Source: Candidatus Treponema equifaecale | GTDB taxonomy: Bacteria; Spirochaetota; Spirochaetia; Treponematales; Treponemataceae | Assembly: GCA_018064905.1 (NCBI GenBank) | Contig: JAGHUJ010000023.1 | Span: 29,711-93,710, forward strand | Length of the DNA: 64,000 bases | Direction of reading: 5' to 3' | Program-made: the position numbers and the translations under genes | Notes under the pieces: model-generated | What the model was told of the DNA's origin: nothing | What the model saw: the letters and a program-made list of their open reading frames with translations, nothing else | The model's database searches: none | In this document: piece after piece, positions 19,109 to 29,028 of the stretch | How positions within the stretch are numbered: position 1 is the stretch's first letter | How the letters are laid out: each line of letters opens with the position of its first letter

Positions 19109-19640
19109 CATCAGCCCCCAGTAATTTTTCAAGCTGTTCTCTGGCACGGAACATTCGAATCTTTACATTGCCTTCAGTGATTCCAAGCACCTTGCCGATT
19201 TCCTTGTAGTTTAAGTCACCATACTCACGAAGAATGAGCACTTCACGGAGACTTTTTGGAAGTTTGTTGAGGGCTTCAAGGGCAATCCGTTTTGCGTCCT
19301 CTTTAAGAAGATTTGTGTCGGCACTTTCTGCAACCTTCTTGCCTTCGTAGAGAGCCTTGTGATAAGCCTTTGCTTCACGAAGCTTTCTCTTGGCATAGTT
19401 CAGGCTGGCGTTCTTTACAACTCTGATAAGCCAGAATTTGGCATCATCCATTGAAGGAAACACCATCTTCTTTTCGCTGGCCTTGATGTAGGAGTCGTGA
19501 ACCAGGTCCTCAGCTGCCTCTTCCTCATTTACAACGCGCCATGCAACTCTGTAGAGCAGGGTGAATGTCTCATTGTAAATGGCCCTGAAATCAGCCGGAT
19601 TTGCAGCGTCATATGTTCTATTGTTCTGTAAGTCCAGCAT
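19092..19640 (-). CDS. ECF-type RNA polymerase sigma factor
   Basis: Sigma-70 regions 2 and 4: EEAAEDLVHDSYIKA, LREVLILREYGDLNYKEIGKVLGITEGNVKIRMFRAREQL. Confidence 0.93.
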   Translation of the reverse strand: MLDLQNNRTYDAANPADFRAIYNETFTLLYRVAWRVVNEEEAAEDLVHDSYIKASEKKMVFPSMDDAKFWLIRVVKNASLNYAKRKLREAKAYHKALYEGKKVAESADTNLLKEDAKRIALEALNKLPKSLREVLILREYGDLNYKEIGKVLGITEGNVKIRMFRAREQLEKLLGADDVYIS

Positions 19641-19696
19641 GATCCCCTTCCTCATACAAACAAACAAGCATTATAAAAAAAAGTTACAAAAAAAAT

Positions 19697-21243
19697 TTAA
19701 TTACGTTTCCAGGTTGGGCCGGTTGGAGTATCGATTATTGTGATGCCCCTTGCAGCAAGATCGTTGCGAATCTGGTCAGCCTTTGCAAAGTCCTTGGCTT
19801 TTTTAGCTTCTGTTCTTGCAAGTACAAGAGCTGTGATTTCTTCAGCCTCAGGATCTCCTGCATGGTCATCTGCGGCAGGTGAATTTGCAGAAGTCTGCTG
19901 AGCCAAAGCTTCAAAACCGTATTTAATCACATCCAGCGAAATGACCTTGTCCATTTCAAAAATTGCAGCCAAAGCGTCCAGAGCCTTTCTGCCTTTTCCA
20001 TTTGATTCTTTCTGAAGTGCAGAAAGTGCAATTGGAGTTGCCAGATCGTTTTCAAGACCTTCCTTAAAGCGTACAAGATTTTCAGACTCAACCTTCATCT
20101 TGCCAAGAATTTCAGCATAGTTTTCTTTTGTAAGACCTGCCTTTTCTTCATCATTTGCCTTCTGAATCAGTTTTGCGATTCTTGAATTCAATGCGGCACG
20201 GCCCTGTTTTGCAGAGTCCATTCCATTTGCTGAATAAACCAGAGGTTTTCTGTAGTGGCCGCCCAAAAGGAAGAATCTGTAGTCCAAAGGTTCATATCCC
20301 TTATCTTTTAAAGAATAGCCCTTGTTTTCTGGAAGTGGTGTCTGCAAAGTGATGAAATTTCCTGAAGACTTGGACATTTTTCCGCCTTCAAGAATAAGGA
20401 ATTCATTGTGGAGCCAGTAATTAACCCAAGGTCCTTCCTTTCTGTCTTCTTCTGAGAATGAACCTTCACTCTGAGCAATTTCATTTGTATGGTGACAGGA
20501 ACATGGTCAATTCCGCCTGTATGAATGTCAAAATGCTTTCCAAGATATTTCATAGACATAGCTGAACATTCAATATGCCAGCCAGGATATCCCCGGCCCC
20601 AAGGTGAATCCCATGTCATTGCCTGATCTTCAAATTTAGATTTTGTGAACCAGAGAACAAAGTCTCCCGGATTCTTTTTATTTTCATCAACAACAGCAAC
20701 CTTACGCTTTCCGGCACCTGCAACAAGGTCTTCAAGATTAAGGTTTGCAAGCTTTGTGTAGTCAGAATAAGTTGAAATATCAAAATAAAGGTTTCCACCA
20801 GCCATGTAAGTGTGACCGTTGGCTTCGATTTTTTTGATAAGTTCAATCATCTCATTGATGTGTTCGGTTGCCTTACAGATTACATCAGGATGGCGGATGT
20901 TCAGGGCGTCAATGTCCTTCATGAAGGCTTCTGTATAGAACTGTGCAACTTCCAGAACGGACTGGTGGCGTTCAGCTGCAGATTTTTTCATTTTGTCTTC
21001 ACCGTCATCACCGTCTCCAGTAAGGTGTCCAACATCCGTGATGTTCATTACGTGCTTGATGTCATATCCAAGGTACTGCAGGGTTTTGTCGAGAATGTCC
21101 AGAAAAACGTATGCACGAAGGTTTCCGATGTGAGCATAGTTGTAAACCGTAGGGCCGCATCCATAAAAGCCAACGAAATTCTCCCTGATAGGTTTGAATT
21201 CCTGCATTGCATGACCCATTGTGTTGTAAAGTTTAAGTGCCAT
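19697..21243 (-). pseudogene. cysS: Cysteinyl-tRNA synthetase split by a single-base frameshift
   Basis: N-part ORF 20308-21243 ends its homology at GIDHVPV; C-part ORF 19697-20377 begins MSKSSGNFI. Adding one base near 20493 restores HVPVHHTNEIAQSEG. Confidence 0.9.
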
Positions 21244-21334
21244 AATCGTCCTCTGAAAAAAAAGAAAGTGGGTGTTACGGCTTACGCCGTCGGGCTTTCC
21301 GCAATTCCGGCTTTAGCCTTCAATGTTTTGTTCT

Positions 21335-21359
21335 GGTTGTTTCGACAAGCTCAACCACC
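21335..21359. repeat. REP-like 25-bp palindrome (GGTGGTT type)
   Basis: ggttgtttcgacaagctcaaccacc inside a GC-rich stretch. Confidence 0.8.
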
Positions 21360-21549
21360 GCCACAAAACATCGCTTCGCGTTGCTACAATCCCTAACACA
21401 TTTCTTCAATTTTATTCCAATTTTTGCTTATGTTCAATTGGAAGAGAAAAAGTGAGAAAATTACTTTGCACTCAATTTCCACCTGGGATTTTCCGATACT
21501 ATGAAAGACAATGTTTTTTTTGATATAATAAAGCTAACGGGTGGAAAAC

Positions 21550-22758
21550 ATGCTTCAGTTATCATTTGTAAATTTTAGAAAAGACACTTATATTCTCGTT
21601 GAGGGCAAGGAAGATACTGACCGCTTCTACATCATTCAAAGCGGCCACGTAAAGATTGTTCACCAGAACGAAATTCCTGGCACACCTCCAGAGGTTCTTG
21701 GACCTGGAGACTTCATCGGCGTTATTTCCAGCATGTCCGGCCATTCTCAGATTGAAACTGTTGTTGCCATGTCCGACGTTGTTGCAATTTCTGTTAAGCG
21801 TGACCAGTATCCAGAGCTTATTGAAAAAAACACACCTGTAGCTATGAAAATCATCCGCACCTTCGCACACCGAATGCGTGTTCTGAACGAAACACTGATG
21901 AAGCAGACCCTCAAGAATTCTTCAACAGAACAGCCTGTTCAGATTTACAATGTTGCGGAATACTATTACAACCAGAAGCAGTACGATATTGCAGCCTTTG
22001 CATACTACCAGTTCATCAAACTGTGCAAGACTGGTCCACAGGCAGAAAAGGCAATGAAGCTGTTTGCGGCTCTCAGAAAATCTTCAAAGGCCGTTTATCT
22101 TGAATCTAATCAGGATTTGCTGCGTGTTTACCCTAAGGGAACAATGATTATGTCAGAGTCTCAGGGTGGAGCAGATATGTTCATCATTCAGGACGGTACA
22201 GTCAAGATTTCCAAGATTGTAGACGGAACAGAAGTAACACTGGCAATTCTCAAAAAAGGTGATATGTTCGGTGAAATGGCTTTGCTTGAAAATAAACCTC
22301 GCTCAGCTTCTGCTATTGCCACAGATGACTGCCGTCTTATGACAATCAACAAATCGAACTTCAATCAGATGGTTGCCACACAGCCTCAGCTGGTTTCCCG
22401 CCTTACAACAATGCTGGCAGACCGTCTCTGGTCTATGAACCGTCAGCTTGCAAACTCTTTGCTGGGTGGAAATCCTGTTGCAAAAATGACAGACATGCTG
22501 GCTCTTCAGGTTGAAAAGAACAGAATCGAACTTAAGAAAGGCACTCAGTACCAGACAACTCTTACAGTTGAAGATATTGCTACAATGTGCGGTCTGAAAA
22601 AACAGGATCAGATGCGCCACATCTATTCATTCCAGAATTCCAGCCTCATCAAAATCAACGGCGGCAAGATTTTCATTCCGGATTGTCTTGAATTGGTAAA
22701 ACAGGCAGCCTTCTACAGAAAGCAGATTGCAAAACAGCAGGCCACAACACAGAAATAA
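21550..22758 (+). CDS. Protein with two cyclic-nucleotide-binding domains and a CRP-like wHTH
   Basis: Two cNMP-binding modules (GPGDFIGVISSMSG; ILKKGDMFGEMALLENKPRSASAIA) and TLTVEDIATMCGLKKQDQMRHI. Confidence 0.85.
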   Translation: MLQLSFVNFRKDTYILVEGKEDTDRFYIIQSGHVKIVHQNEIPGTPPEVLGPGDFIGVISSMSGHSQIETVVAMSDVVAISVKRDQYPELIEKNTPVAMKIIRTFAHRMRVLNETLMKQTLKNSSTEQPVQIYNVAEYYYNQKQYDIAAFAYYQFIKLCKTGPQAEKAMKLFAALRKSSKAVYLESNQDLLRVYPKGTMIMSESQGGADMFIIQDGTVKISKIVDGTEVTLAILKKGDMFGEMALLENKPRSASAIATDDCRLMTINKSNFNQMVATQPQLVSRLTTMLADRLWSMNRQLANSLLGGNPVAKMTDMLALQVEKNRIELKKGTQYQTTLTVEDIATMCGLKKQDQMRHIYSFQNSSLIKINGGKIFIPDCLELVKQAAFYRKQIAKQQATTQK

Positions 22759-22768
22759 CAGGAACCAG

Positions 22769-23296
22769 ATGAAAAAATTAGCAGCATTTGCAGCAGTTTT
22801 GTTTTCAGTTTTCTCAACCTTTGCACTTCCTGACGGTTTTTCTAAGATTCATCTTGGAATGTCGCTGGATGAGCTTAAGTCCGAGCTTAAAAAAGATCTG
22901 CAGTTCTGCTACCGTGGTGACAGGGATGTTTCTCTTTCTCCAAGTGATGGCCAGATTTTGATTGAAACCGATGCTTCCGGGGCGGACTATTCGTTTTTGG
23001 ACCGCTGTTATTTTCAGTTTGCCGATGAAAAGCTTTATATAATCACAATCAACATGAAGAATTCCAAGATTGACCATTATTCAATTTTCTCAAAGTTGTG
23101 TGAAAAATATGGTCAGCCAAAGGAACTCAATCCAAACAAATCCTTGTGGCAGGATTCTTCTGTAATTATGACACTGGAGCGTCCCCTTACTTTAAAATAT
23201 GTTGATGCAAAGTCTTTCAAAGACAAAAAGGACAAGTCCAACATAGAAAAGACCACCGGCGAAAAAGCCAGAGACGCATTCCTTGATTCTCTGTAA
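22769..23296 (+). CDS. Secreted hypothetical protein
   Basis: MKKLAAFAAVLFSVFSTFALPDGF signal peptide. Confidence 0.65.
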   Translation: MKKLAAFAAVLFSVFSTFALPDGFSKIHLGMSLDELKSELKKDLQFCYRGDRDVSLSPSDGQILIETDASGADYSFLDRCYFQFADEKLYIITINMKNSKIDHYSIFSKLCEKYGQPKELNPNKSLWQDSSVIMTLERPLTLKYVDAKSFKDKKDKSNIEKTTGEKARDAFLDSL

Positions 23297-23438
23297 CATG
23301 TCTTTTCGAACTTAGTTCATTTGTCATTACGGATTTGATTCGATCTGTCATTTTGAGCGTACTCGACAAGTACACTCGTTGTCGTGCTTGTTCGAAATCT
23401 ACATATAAAAACTGTACTTGCTGTTAGGAATTTTTACC

Positions 23439-23885
23439 ATGAAAAGAATACTGAAGAATTTATTTCTGTTCTGTTTGCTTGCCCTTATGCTTACGGCCTG
23501 TTCAGCAACGGAACTTCCTGTCAAAAATCTAAAAATCACAAAAGCCGACGGGACTGAAATTACTGTAAAGGCTGAAATTGCAAAAAAAGTAGAGGAGAGA
23601 AACAGGGGCTTTATGTTCAGAAAACACATTCCCGATGGTACTGGAATGCTGTTCATATTTGAGCGTGATCAGATTCTGAATTTCTGGATGAAAAACACTC
23701 CGCATCCGCTTTCAATTGCTTACATCGATTATTCTGGAAAAATCAGAAATATCTACGATATGAAACCCTTCAGCGAGGCGGGAATTACCAGCACCGTCAG
23801 CGTTCGATATGCTCTTGAAGTGCCTCAGGGCTGGTATGAAAAAACAGGAATAAAGGTGGGTGACACCTTAGACCTCAAGTTTTAA
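23439..23885 (+). CDS. DUF192 family lipoprotein
   Basis: LLALMLTACSATE lipobox; RNRGFMFRKHIPDGTGMLFIFERDQILNFWMKNTPHPLSIAYID. Confidence 0.88.
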   Translation: MKRILKNLFLFCLLALMLTACSATELPVKNLKITKADGTEITVKAEIAKKVEERNRGFMFRKHIPDGTGMLFIFERDQILNFWMKNTPHPLSIAYIDYSGKIRNIYDMKPFSEAGITSTVSVRYALEVPQGWYEKTGIKVGDTLDLKF

Positions 23886-25013
23886 AAGCTCCATTGCAGC
23901 AATCTTGTCATCAGGATCAATTTCCAGAACAGTCTGGAAGTAGCTTGCCGCAACTGCAGGATTTCCTTCCTTAAGCGCAACGTATCCCAAATTTGAAATA
24001 ATCTTTGTGTTTTCGCTGTCCTTAGCGAGAGCCTTTTCAAGAATCTTCTTTGCACCGGCCAGGTCTCCTGTTTCCAAAAGACAGATTGCCAGCTCGTTGT
24101 AAGTGTCGCTGGTATCTCCGCTGTCACAGGTAAGGGCTTTTTCAAATGCAGCCTTTGCATCTTCAAATCTGCCCAGTTTTCTTAAACCCCATCCAAGCAT
24201 GAACCATGCGTTCCAGACATGAGGATTCTTCTGAATGAAAAGTCTGATTTCTTCAAGTCCTTTTTCTTCTTCACCATTGCTGATGAAGTCATAGGCAGCC
24301 TTAAAGTGGTCGTCTTCCATGTTGCGGTTTGAAATATCGTTTATGAGTTCCTGAGCACGGTTCTTCTTGTAAAGTCCGTTTTCTCCCAGTTCTTCATCGC
24401 TGATATCGCAGGTAAGGGCAAGGTATGTTTCAAAATTGTCCTTTGCTTCACCATACTTGCGCTTTTTAAGATTGAAGAAGCCTGCGTTAAAGAATGCGTC
24501 TGGCATTGGTGGTTCTGCTTCAAGTGCTTCGCGGTAATAGTTCTGGGCGTCCTCATCATATGCGTTGGCATCGTCAATAAGCCCTGAGCGTCTGTATGAA
24601 TCTGCACGCTGATCAAAGAAAAGCGCCATGTTCAGAACTGTAATCATGTCTTCTGGATCAAAACCGCGCAATCCTCTGAAAATTTCTTCAGCCAATTCCC
24701 AGTCTTCGTTCTTTGCTTTGAGAATAGCCGCTTCCATCAGTTCCTTTTTAATGTCCGGGCGTGCTGATTTTAAGATTGAGCGATAGTAGAGAATGTGCTC
24801 ATGCTTTGGATCATATGCCATTACTGTAAGGAGACCTGCAAGAATCTGTTCCTGAGTGAGTTCCTTCATGTCAAAAGTGCCAGGAGCATCAGAATCTTTT
24901 TTTTGTACTGGCAGAGGAATTGTTGTGTCCAAATGCATTGCCTGAGAGGAGAGTTTAAAATCCTCCGGCAAGTTTATGAAATAAATTGAGTCTAATGGTG
25001 ATACTGGATTCAT
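23868..25013 (-). CDS. TPR repeat protein
   Basis: Tandem TPR motifs, e.g. WNAWFMLGWGLRKLGRFEDAKAAFEKAL. Confidence 0.85.
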   Translation of the reverse strand: MNPVSPLDSIYFINLPEDFKLSSQAMHLDTTIPLPVQKKDSDAPGTFDMKELTQEQILAGLLTVMAYDPKHEHILYYRSILKSARPDIKKELMEAAILKAKNEDWELAEEIFRGLRGFDPEDMITVLNMALFFDQRADSYRRSGLIDDANAYDEDAQNYYREALEAEPPMPDAFFNAGFFNLKKRKYGEAKDNFETYLALTCDISDEELGENGLYKKNRAQELINDISNRNMEDDHFKAAYDFISNGEEEKGLEEIRLFIQKNPHVWNAWFMLGWGLRKLGRFEDAKAAFEKALTCDSGDTSDTYNELAICLLETGDLAGAKKILEKALAKDSENTKIISNLGYVALKEGNPAVAASYFQTVLEIDPDDKIAAMELLKLEV

Positions 25014-25019
25014 GTTTTC

Positions 25020-25982
25020 CTATTCCGTTTGTGCTGGGGAAGCAGGCTGAGCTGGAGCAGGGGATGCTGGTGACGGCTGCTGTGCATTTGCCTGTGGTTG
25101 AGCTTTTGCCGCTGCCTGAGCCTGCTGTACATGTGCTGCCTTTGCTGCGGCCAGCTGATCTGTAACTGAAAGCTGTGTTTTGCGTACTGCAGTAAGGTAG
25201 TTGTTTAAGTGCAGTTTGAATGGCAATGGAATTGATGTTTCGTCAAATTTAATGCTGACTGCACAGATGTCTTTTCTTCCCTGAATCAAATCTGCAGAAA
25301 CAATCATACCATTGATTGAAACTACTTCCTGCGGCTCGTCAAATTCAAGTCTGAGGACAGAAGGCTTGTTTGCAAGGAACTGTGACAGACCGATAAGGAG
25401 AACTTTTGCACCAGAGAATGAAATGTCTCTGAGAACACAATGTCTTGGAACACCTTGAACGATTACAACACATTCTTCCTTTGTGAGTCCAAGCTTTCGT
25501 TTGCTGTCTTCATTGATTACAACCCTTTCTTCTCTGCGGCGAATCGCATTTGCATTTGCTTCAAGAAGTCTTCCTACGATTTCAATCAAATCATCAGGCG
25601 GACGCTGAGTAAACTGAAGAGTAACTACAACAAGATCCTTGGAATTCATGTAAGGCTGCATTTTTGCAACCCTGGCTGAAACCAGGAATGTGATTATGTC
25701 CTTGTCCTGTTCTGAAAAACAGAAGCGCAGGTTTACAGTCTGATTCTGATTGTCTTTGTTGGCCAATGCAGCAAAAGCTCCGCCTTTAGTTCCGACGATA
25801 ATTTTTGCAGCCATAAAAGATGTGGAATTAATGATACAAGGCCACTGACCACCGTTGCACTTAATATACACCTGTCTTGGATCCAAGCCCAATGCACGGA
25901 TTATGTCCTTTGTGAAAGTTACTTCTGTGTCGCGATACTGGTCGTAATATTTTGTAAGCTGTTGACTTGTAGCAATACCCAT
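25020..25982 (-). CDS. PilZ-domain-like protein with Ala/Gln/Pro-rich tail
   Basis: RRREERVVINEDSKRKLG...LRDISFSGAKVLLIG; tail QAAAKAQPQANAQQPSPASPAPAQ. Confidence 0.75.
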   Translation of the reverse strand: MGIATSQQLTKYYDQYRDTEVTFTKDIIRALGLDPRQVYIKCNGGQWPCIINSTSFMAAKIIVGTKGGAFAALANKDNQNQTVNLRFCFSEQDKDIITFLVSARVAKMQPYMNSKDLVVVTLQFTQRPPDDLIEIVGRLLEANANAIRRREERVVINEDSKRKLGLTKEECVVIVQGVPRHCVLRDISFSGAKVLLIGLSQFLANKPSVLRLEFDEPQEVVSINGMIVSADLIQGRKDICAVSIKFDETSIPLPFKLHLNNYLTAVRKTQLSVTDQLAAAKAAHVQQAQAAAKAQPQANAQQPSPASPAPAQPASPAQTE

Positions 25983-26085
25983 AAAGATAATTTTAACCCA
26001 ATATAGTCTAATGGTCAAATGAAAACATGCCGATAATGTCCGGTTGTCTTCAATTTTTTAAAACAACCTTAAATAAAATTCCGGA

Positions 26086-27159
26086 TTATCGAAGATTGTC
26101 GTTGTTCTGTTTTTCGCGATTCTTTTCCATTACAAAGCTGATGAAGTGGTCTTCCAGTGTTTTGTGCGGGCCCGGAATATTCAGACGCTTTCTGGCGCGG
26201 GCATTGTCTCTTCGAAGTGTGTACTGCTGGTAGAAATCGCGGTAATCTTCGCTGACATCTGTCTTAACGTCTGCACCCAAGAATGATGAAACTTCATCAC
26301 GGCCAATTGCACCGATTCCCTGTTCCTTAAGAATGGATTTAAGCTTTGTTATCTGCTCGTATGAAATTCCGAACAAAAATTCTTCCATAGCCTGGTTTAC
26401 ATCAGGTGTTCCAAGCTGAGTCTTGATGAATTCGCTCCACTGGTCGTCCAGCTGAAATGAAATCATAATAAGCTCGCTGGTACCCATCATAGTCCCAAAA
26501 GCCGGCGCAAGTCTTGAACGGGCCTTCCATACGGACTGCAATACAGGTGAAATATCTGAAATGTTCTGGTCGGCACGATGTTCCCAAAGCAAAAGTAAGG
26601 AAAGAGCCAGCTGGCGGCGGGAATCCATGGAAAGAGAAGTGTCACGAATCAAATTCAGGTAGACATCCTCTGCAAGAAGCAGAAACATCATTGAAACTGT
26701 CTCATCGTGGAATGCTCTGTTGAATTTATCCTCAAAACCTGCATTTTTTGAAAGTTTTTCCAGTGAGGAGAATGTATGAAGCTTTGAAACAAGAAATCCT
26801 TTGCCAAGAGTTGCTTTAGATGGCAGCTGAAGGGTTGTGTCACCTTCACGGGTTGAGTTTATGAGTGACTCAATCAGGGACTGAGGTGTTCGTGAACCAA
26901 CTGTAAGATCTGCCCGTTCCAAAAGTGAAGGGAAGTTCGCAATAGCCAATGCCAGCTGCTTTAAGTCTTCGATTCTTTTGTTCAGCAGCTCCAGGTGCTC
27001 TACGTCTGTTTCTGCAAGTTTTGCACGAAGCTCAACTACCATTTCCCGCTGTTTTTCAGTGAAAACGACGATACCAGTGTCAATTTCTTCACCGGTTGGT
27101 TTTTCTTCTTCAAAAAATTCACTGAGGTCTACTGATGTGAACTGATTTTCGGCTTCCAT
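26086..27159 (-). CDS. Conserved hypothetical protein
   Basis: 357 aa ORF with RBS-like sequence; no recognised domain. Confidence 0.65.
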   Translation of the reverse strand: MEAENQFTSVDLSEFFEEEKPTGEEIDTGIVVFTEKQREMVVELRAKLAETDVEHLELLNKRIEDLKQLALAIANFPSLLERADLTVGSRTPQSLIESLINSTREGDTTLQLPSKATLGKGFLVSKLHTFSSLEKLSKNAGFEDKFNRAFHDETVSMMFLLLAEDVYLNLIRDTSLSMDSRRQLALSLLLLWEHRADQNISDISPVLQSVWKARSRLAPAFGTMMGTSELIMISFQLDDQWSEFIKTQLGTPDVNQAMEEFLFGISYEQITKLKSILKEQGIGAIGRDEVSSFLGADVKTDVSEDYRDFYQQYTLRRDNARARKRLNIPGPHKTLEDHFISFVMEKNREKQNNDNLR

Positions 27160-27262
27160 TTTTTTCTTTCTTCTTTTCTTAAAATTTCTAAAATCTCTAA
27201 TTGTTTAAAGTATACCACAGTTTTGACTAATTTCAACAATGCAAACAGCCGAATTTCTAAGT

Positions 27263-28567
27263 ATGAAAAAGTTTTTTGTTTTCTTTTTAGTATGTTTTTG
27301 TTGTTTTTCTTCAGTTTTTGCAGCTGAAGATATGTTGATATTGAGTCAGGACATTCGTATTGAAGCTGACAAGGGCAATGATTTTAAAACTGCCGGTGGA
27401 TATCATCTTTATATAAGGAAGAAACCGGGAATTGAATCTGTCATGCTTGTTGAAACGACAAAGGATCCTGAAGGAAAAGAAGACAATTACGCTTACAGAG
27501 CCTTGGAATACAATCCTGTTAACGGAGACGAAATTCGTTATCTGAATGGAAAGGTTCTGGATTCAAAATATGCAAGATACAGCCTCATTGATTCCACTGC
27601 AGAAGCTGATGAAATTTTCGGTCAGGCCTTTCATATTTATATTCCTTCAGAAATTGCATACGGTTATCCCTGGACCAGAAACGGTACTGTTCAGATTGAC
27701 CGTGGAACCTTCATCAACATTCGCTCTTTCAGCAAAAAATATGGAGACTACACTGGAGAATATGCTGACAATGCCTTTATGTTCGATTTTGGCGCACCTG
27801 TAATAAGAAGAAAACCAAAACCAGCTCCTGTAGTGATTGAAAAACCTGTTCCTGCACCTGTAGTTCCACCTGCACCTCCTGCACCAGTTCCAGAACCAGA
27901 GCCAGATCCGATTGAGGAACCTGAAGTAATCATTCTTACGGACAACTACAATTCCATTGCCGCTGAGAAATTCAAGGAAATCGCAGATTTTGGAAATGGT
28001 GAAATGTATTTTTCAAAAGGACCAAAATTTCTTCCTGCAGATGTGATGAAGGCCCTGGATTCAATTTCACCAAAAAAGAAGGTTGATGTGGTGTTTGCCA
28101 TTGATACAACCGGTTCAATGAAAGACGACATGCAGGAGCTTAAGGAAGTGTGGATTCCAGAGCTTATTGAAAAAGTGAAGGAATTTGAGAGCCTTAGACT
28201 GGGACTTTTGCTTTATCGTGATTACGGTGACACTTACAGATATATGGATCTTCCTGTCCGCCGCTATGATTTTACTGAGAATGTTGAATATTTTAAGAAA
28301 AATCTGAATGAAGTGAAGATTCTTGGAAAGGAAGGCGGAGATATTCCTGAAGCAGTTTATGAGGCTCTGTATGCTTCAATGGATTTTTATAAATGGCGAT
28401 ATGACGCTTACAGAAAAATTATTCTGATTGGTGATGCTGAACCTCATCCAAAGCCAAGAGGTCTTGGAAAATTCTCAAAGGATCTGGTTGAAACAATCGC
28501 AAAACAGAAAGGAATTGTCATCGACACAATTATCGTGCCTGATGACAAATCAGAAAGAGGCCGTTAG
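27263..28567 (+). CDS. von Willebrand factor A domain protein with Pro-rich linker
   Basis: VDVVFAIDTTGSMKDDMQELKE MIDAS; PAPVVIEKPVPAPVVPPAPPAPVPEPEPDP linker; signal peptide. Confidence 0.88.
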   Translation: MKKFFVFFLVCFCCFSSVFAAEDMLILSQDIRIEADKGNDFKTAGGYHLYIRKKPGIESVMLVETTKDPEGKEDNYAYRALEYNPVNGDEIRYLNGKVLDSKYARYSLIDSTAEADEIFGQAFHIYIPSEIAYGYPWTRNGTVQIDRGTFINIRSFSKKYGDYTGEYADNAFMFDFGAPVIRRKPKPAPVVIEKPVPAPVVPPAPPAPVPEPEPDPIEEPEVIILTDNYNSIAAEKFKEIADFGNGEMYFSKGPKFLPADVMKALDSISPKKKVDVVFAIDTTGSMKDDMQELKEVWIPELIEKVKEFESLRLGLLLYRDYGDTYRYMDLPVRRYDFTENVEYFKKNLNEVKILGKEGGDIPEAVYEALYASMDFYKWRYDAYRKIILIGDAEPHPKPRGLGKFSKDLVETIAKQKGIVIDTIIVPDDKSERGR

Positions 28568-28950
28568 TTTTTTGCTGGAATTTTAGCAAGTTCCAGCTTT
28601 GCCAGTTTTTCATAGGCACCTGGAATTTCACCTGGTGCTGTGTGGGCATAAAGTGAAACAACTTCGTTCAGGATTACGGAAGCCTTTTCGTAGTCCTTTT
28701 CTTTTATGTAGATGTGTCCGATTTCGTAGCTTGCTTCTGCATAAATTGGAAGTGCATCGGCATAGCGTTCTGTAACGGCATTGTAGTAGCAGAGGGCAGC
28801 CTTGTAATTGCCGGATTCAAAGGCGTCCTGTCCTTTCTGAATGAGTTCCTGTGCTGTAAGTTCCATTGGAATTTCCTTTGGAACGGATGAACAGGATGCA
28901 AATACAAAAAATATTGAGATAAGTGCCAGGTTAAGAATTAATTTTTTCAT
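28564..28950 (-). CDS. TPR-like lipoprotein
   Basis: ISIFFVFASCSSVPKE lipobox; GNYKAALCYYNAVTERYAD. Confidence 0.75.
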   Translation of the reverse strand: MKKLILNLALISIFFVFASCSSVPKEIPMELTAQELIQKGQDAFESGNYKAALCYYNAVTERYADALPIYAEASYEIGHIYIKEKDYEKASVILNEVVSLYAHTAPGEIPGAYEKLAKLELAKIPAKN

Positions 28951-29028
28951 AAATTTATTTTACCATTTCTTTTAGACTTGTGATACAATTTTTAGCAGAA
29001 AAAAACGATTTCATCAGGAGGTTCACCT

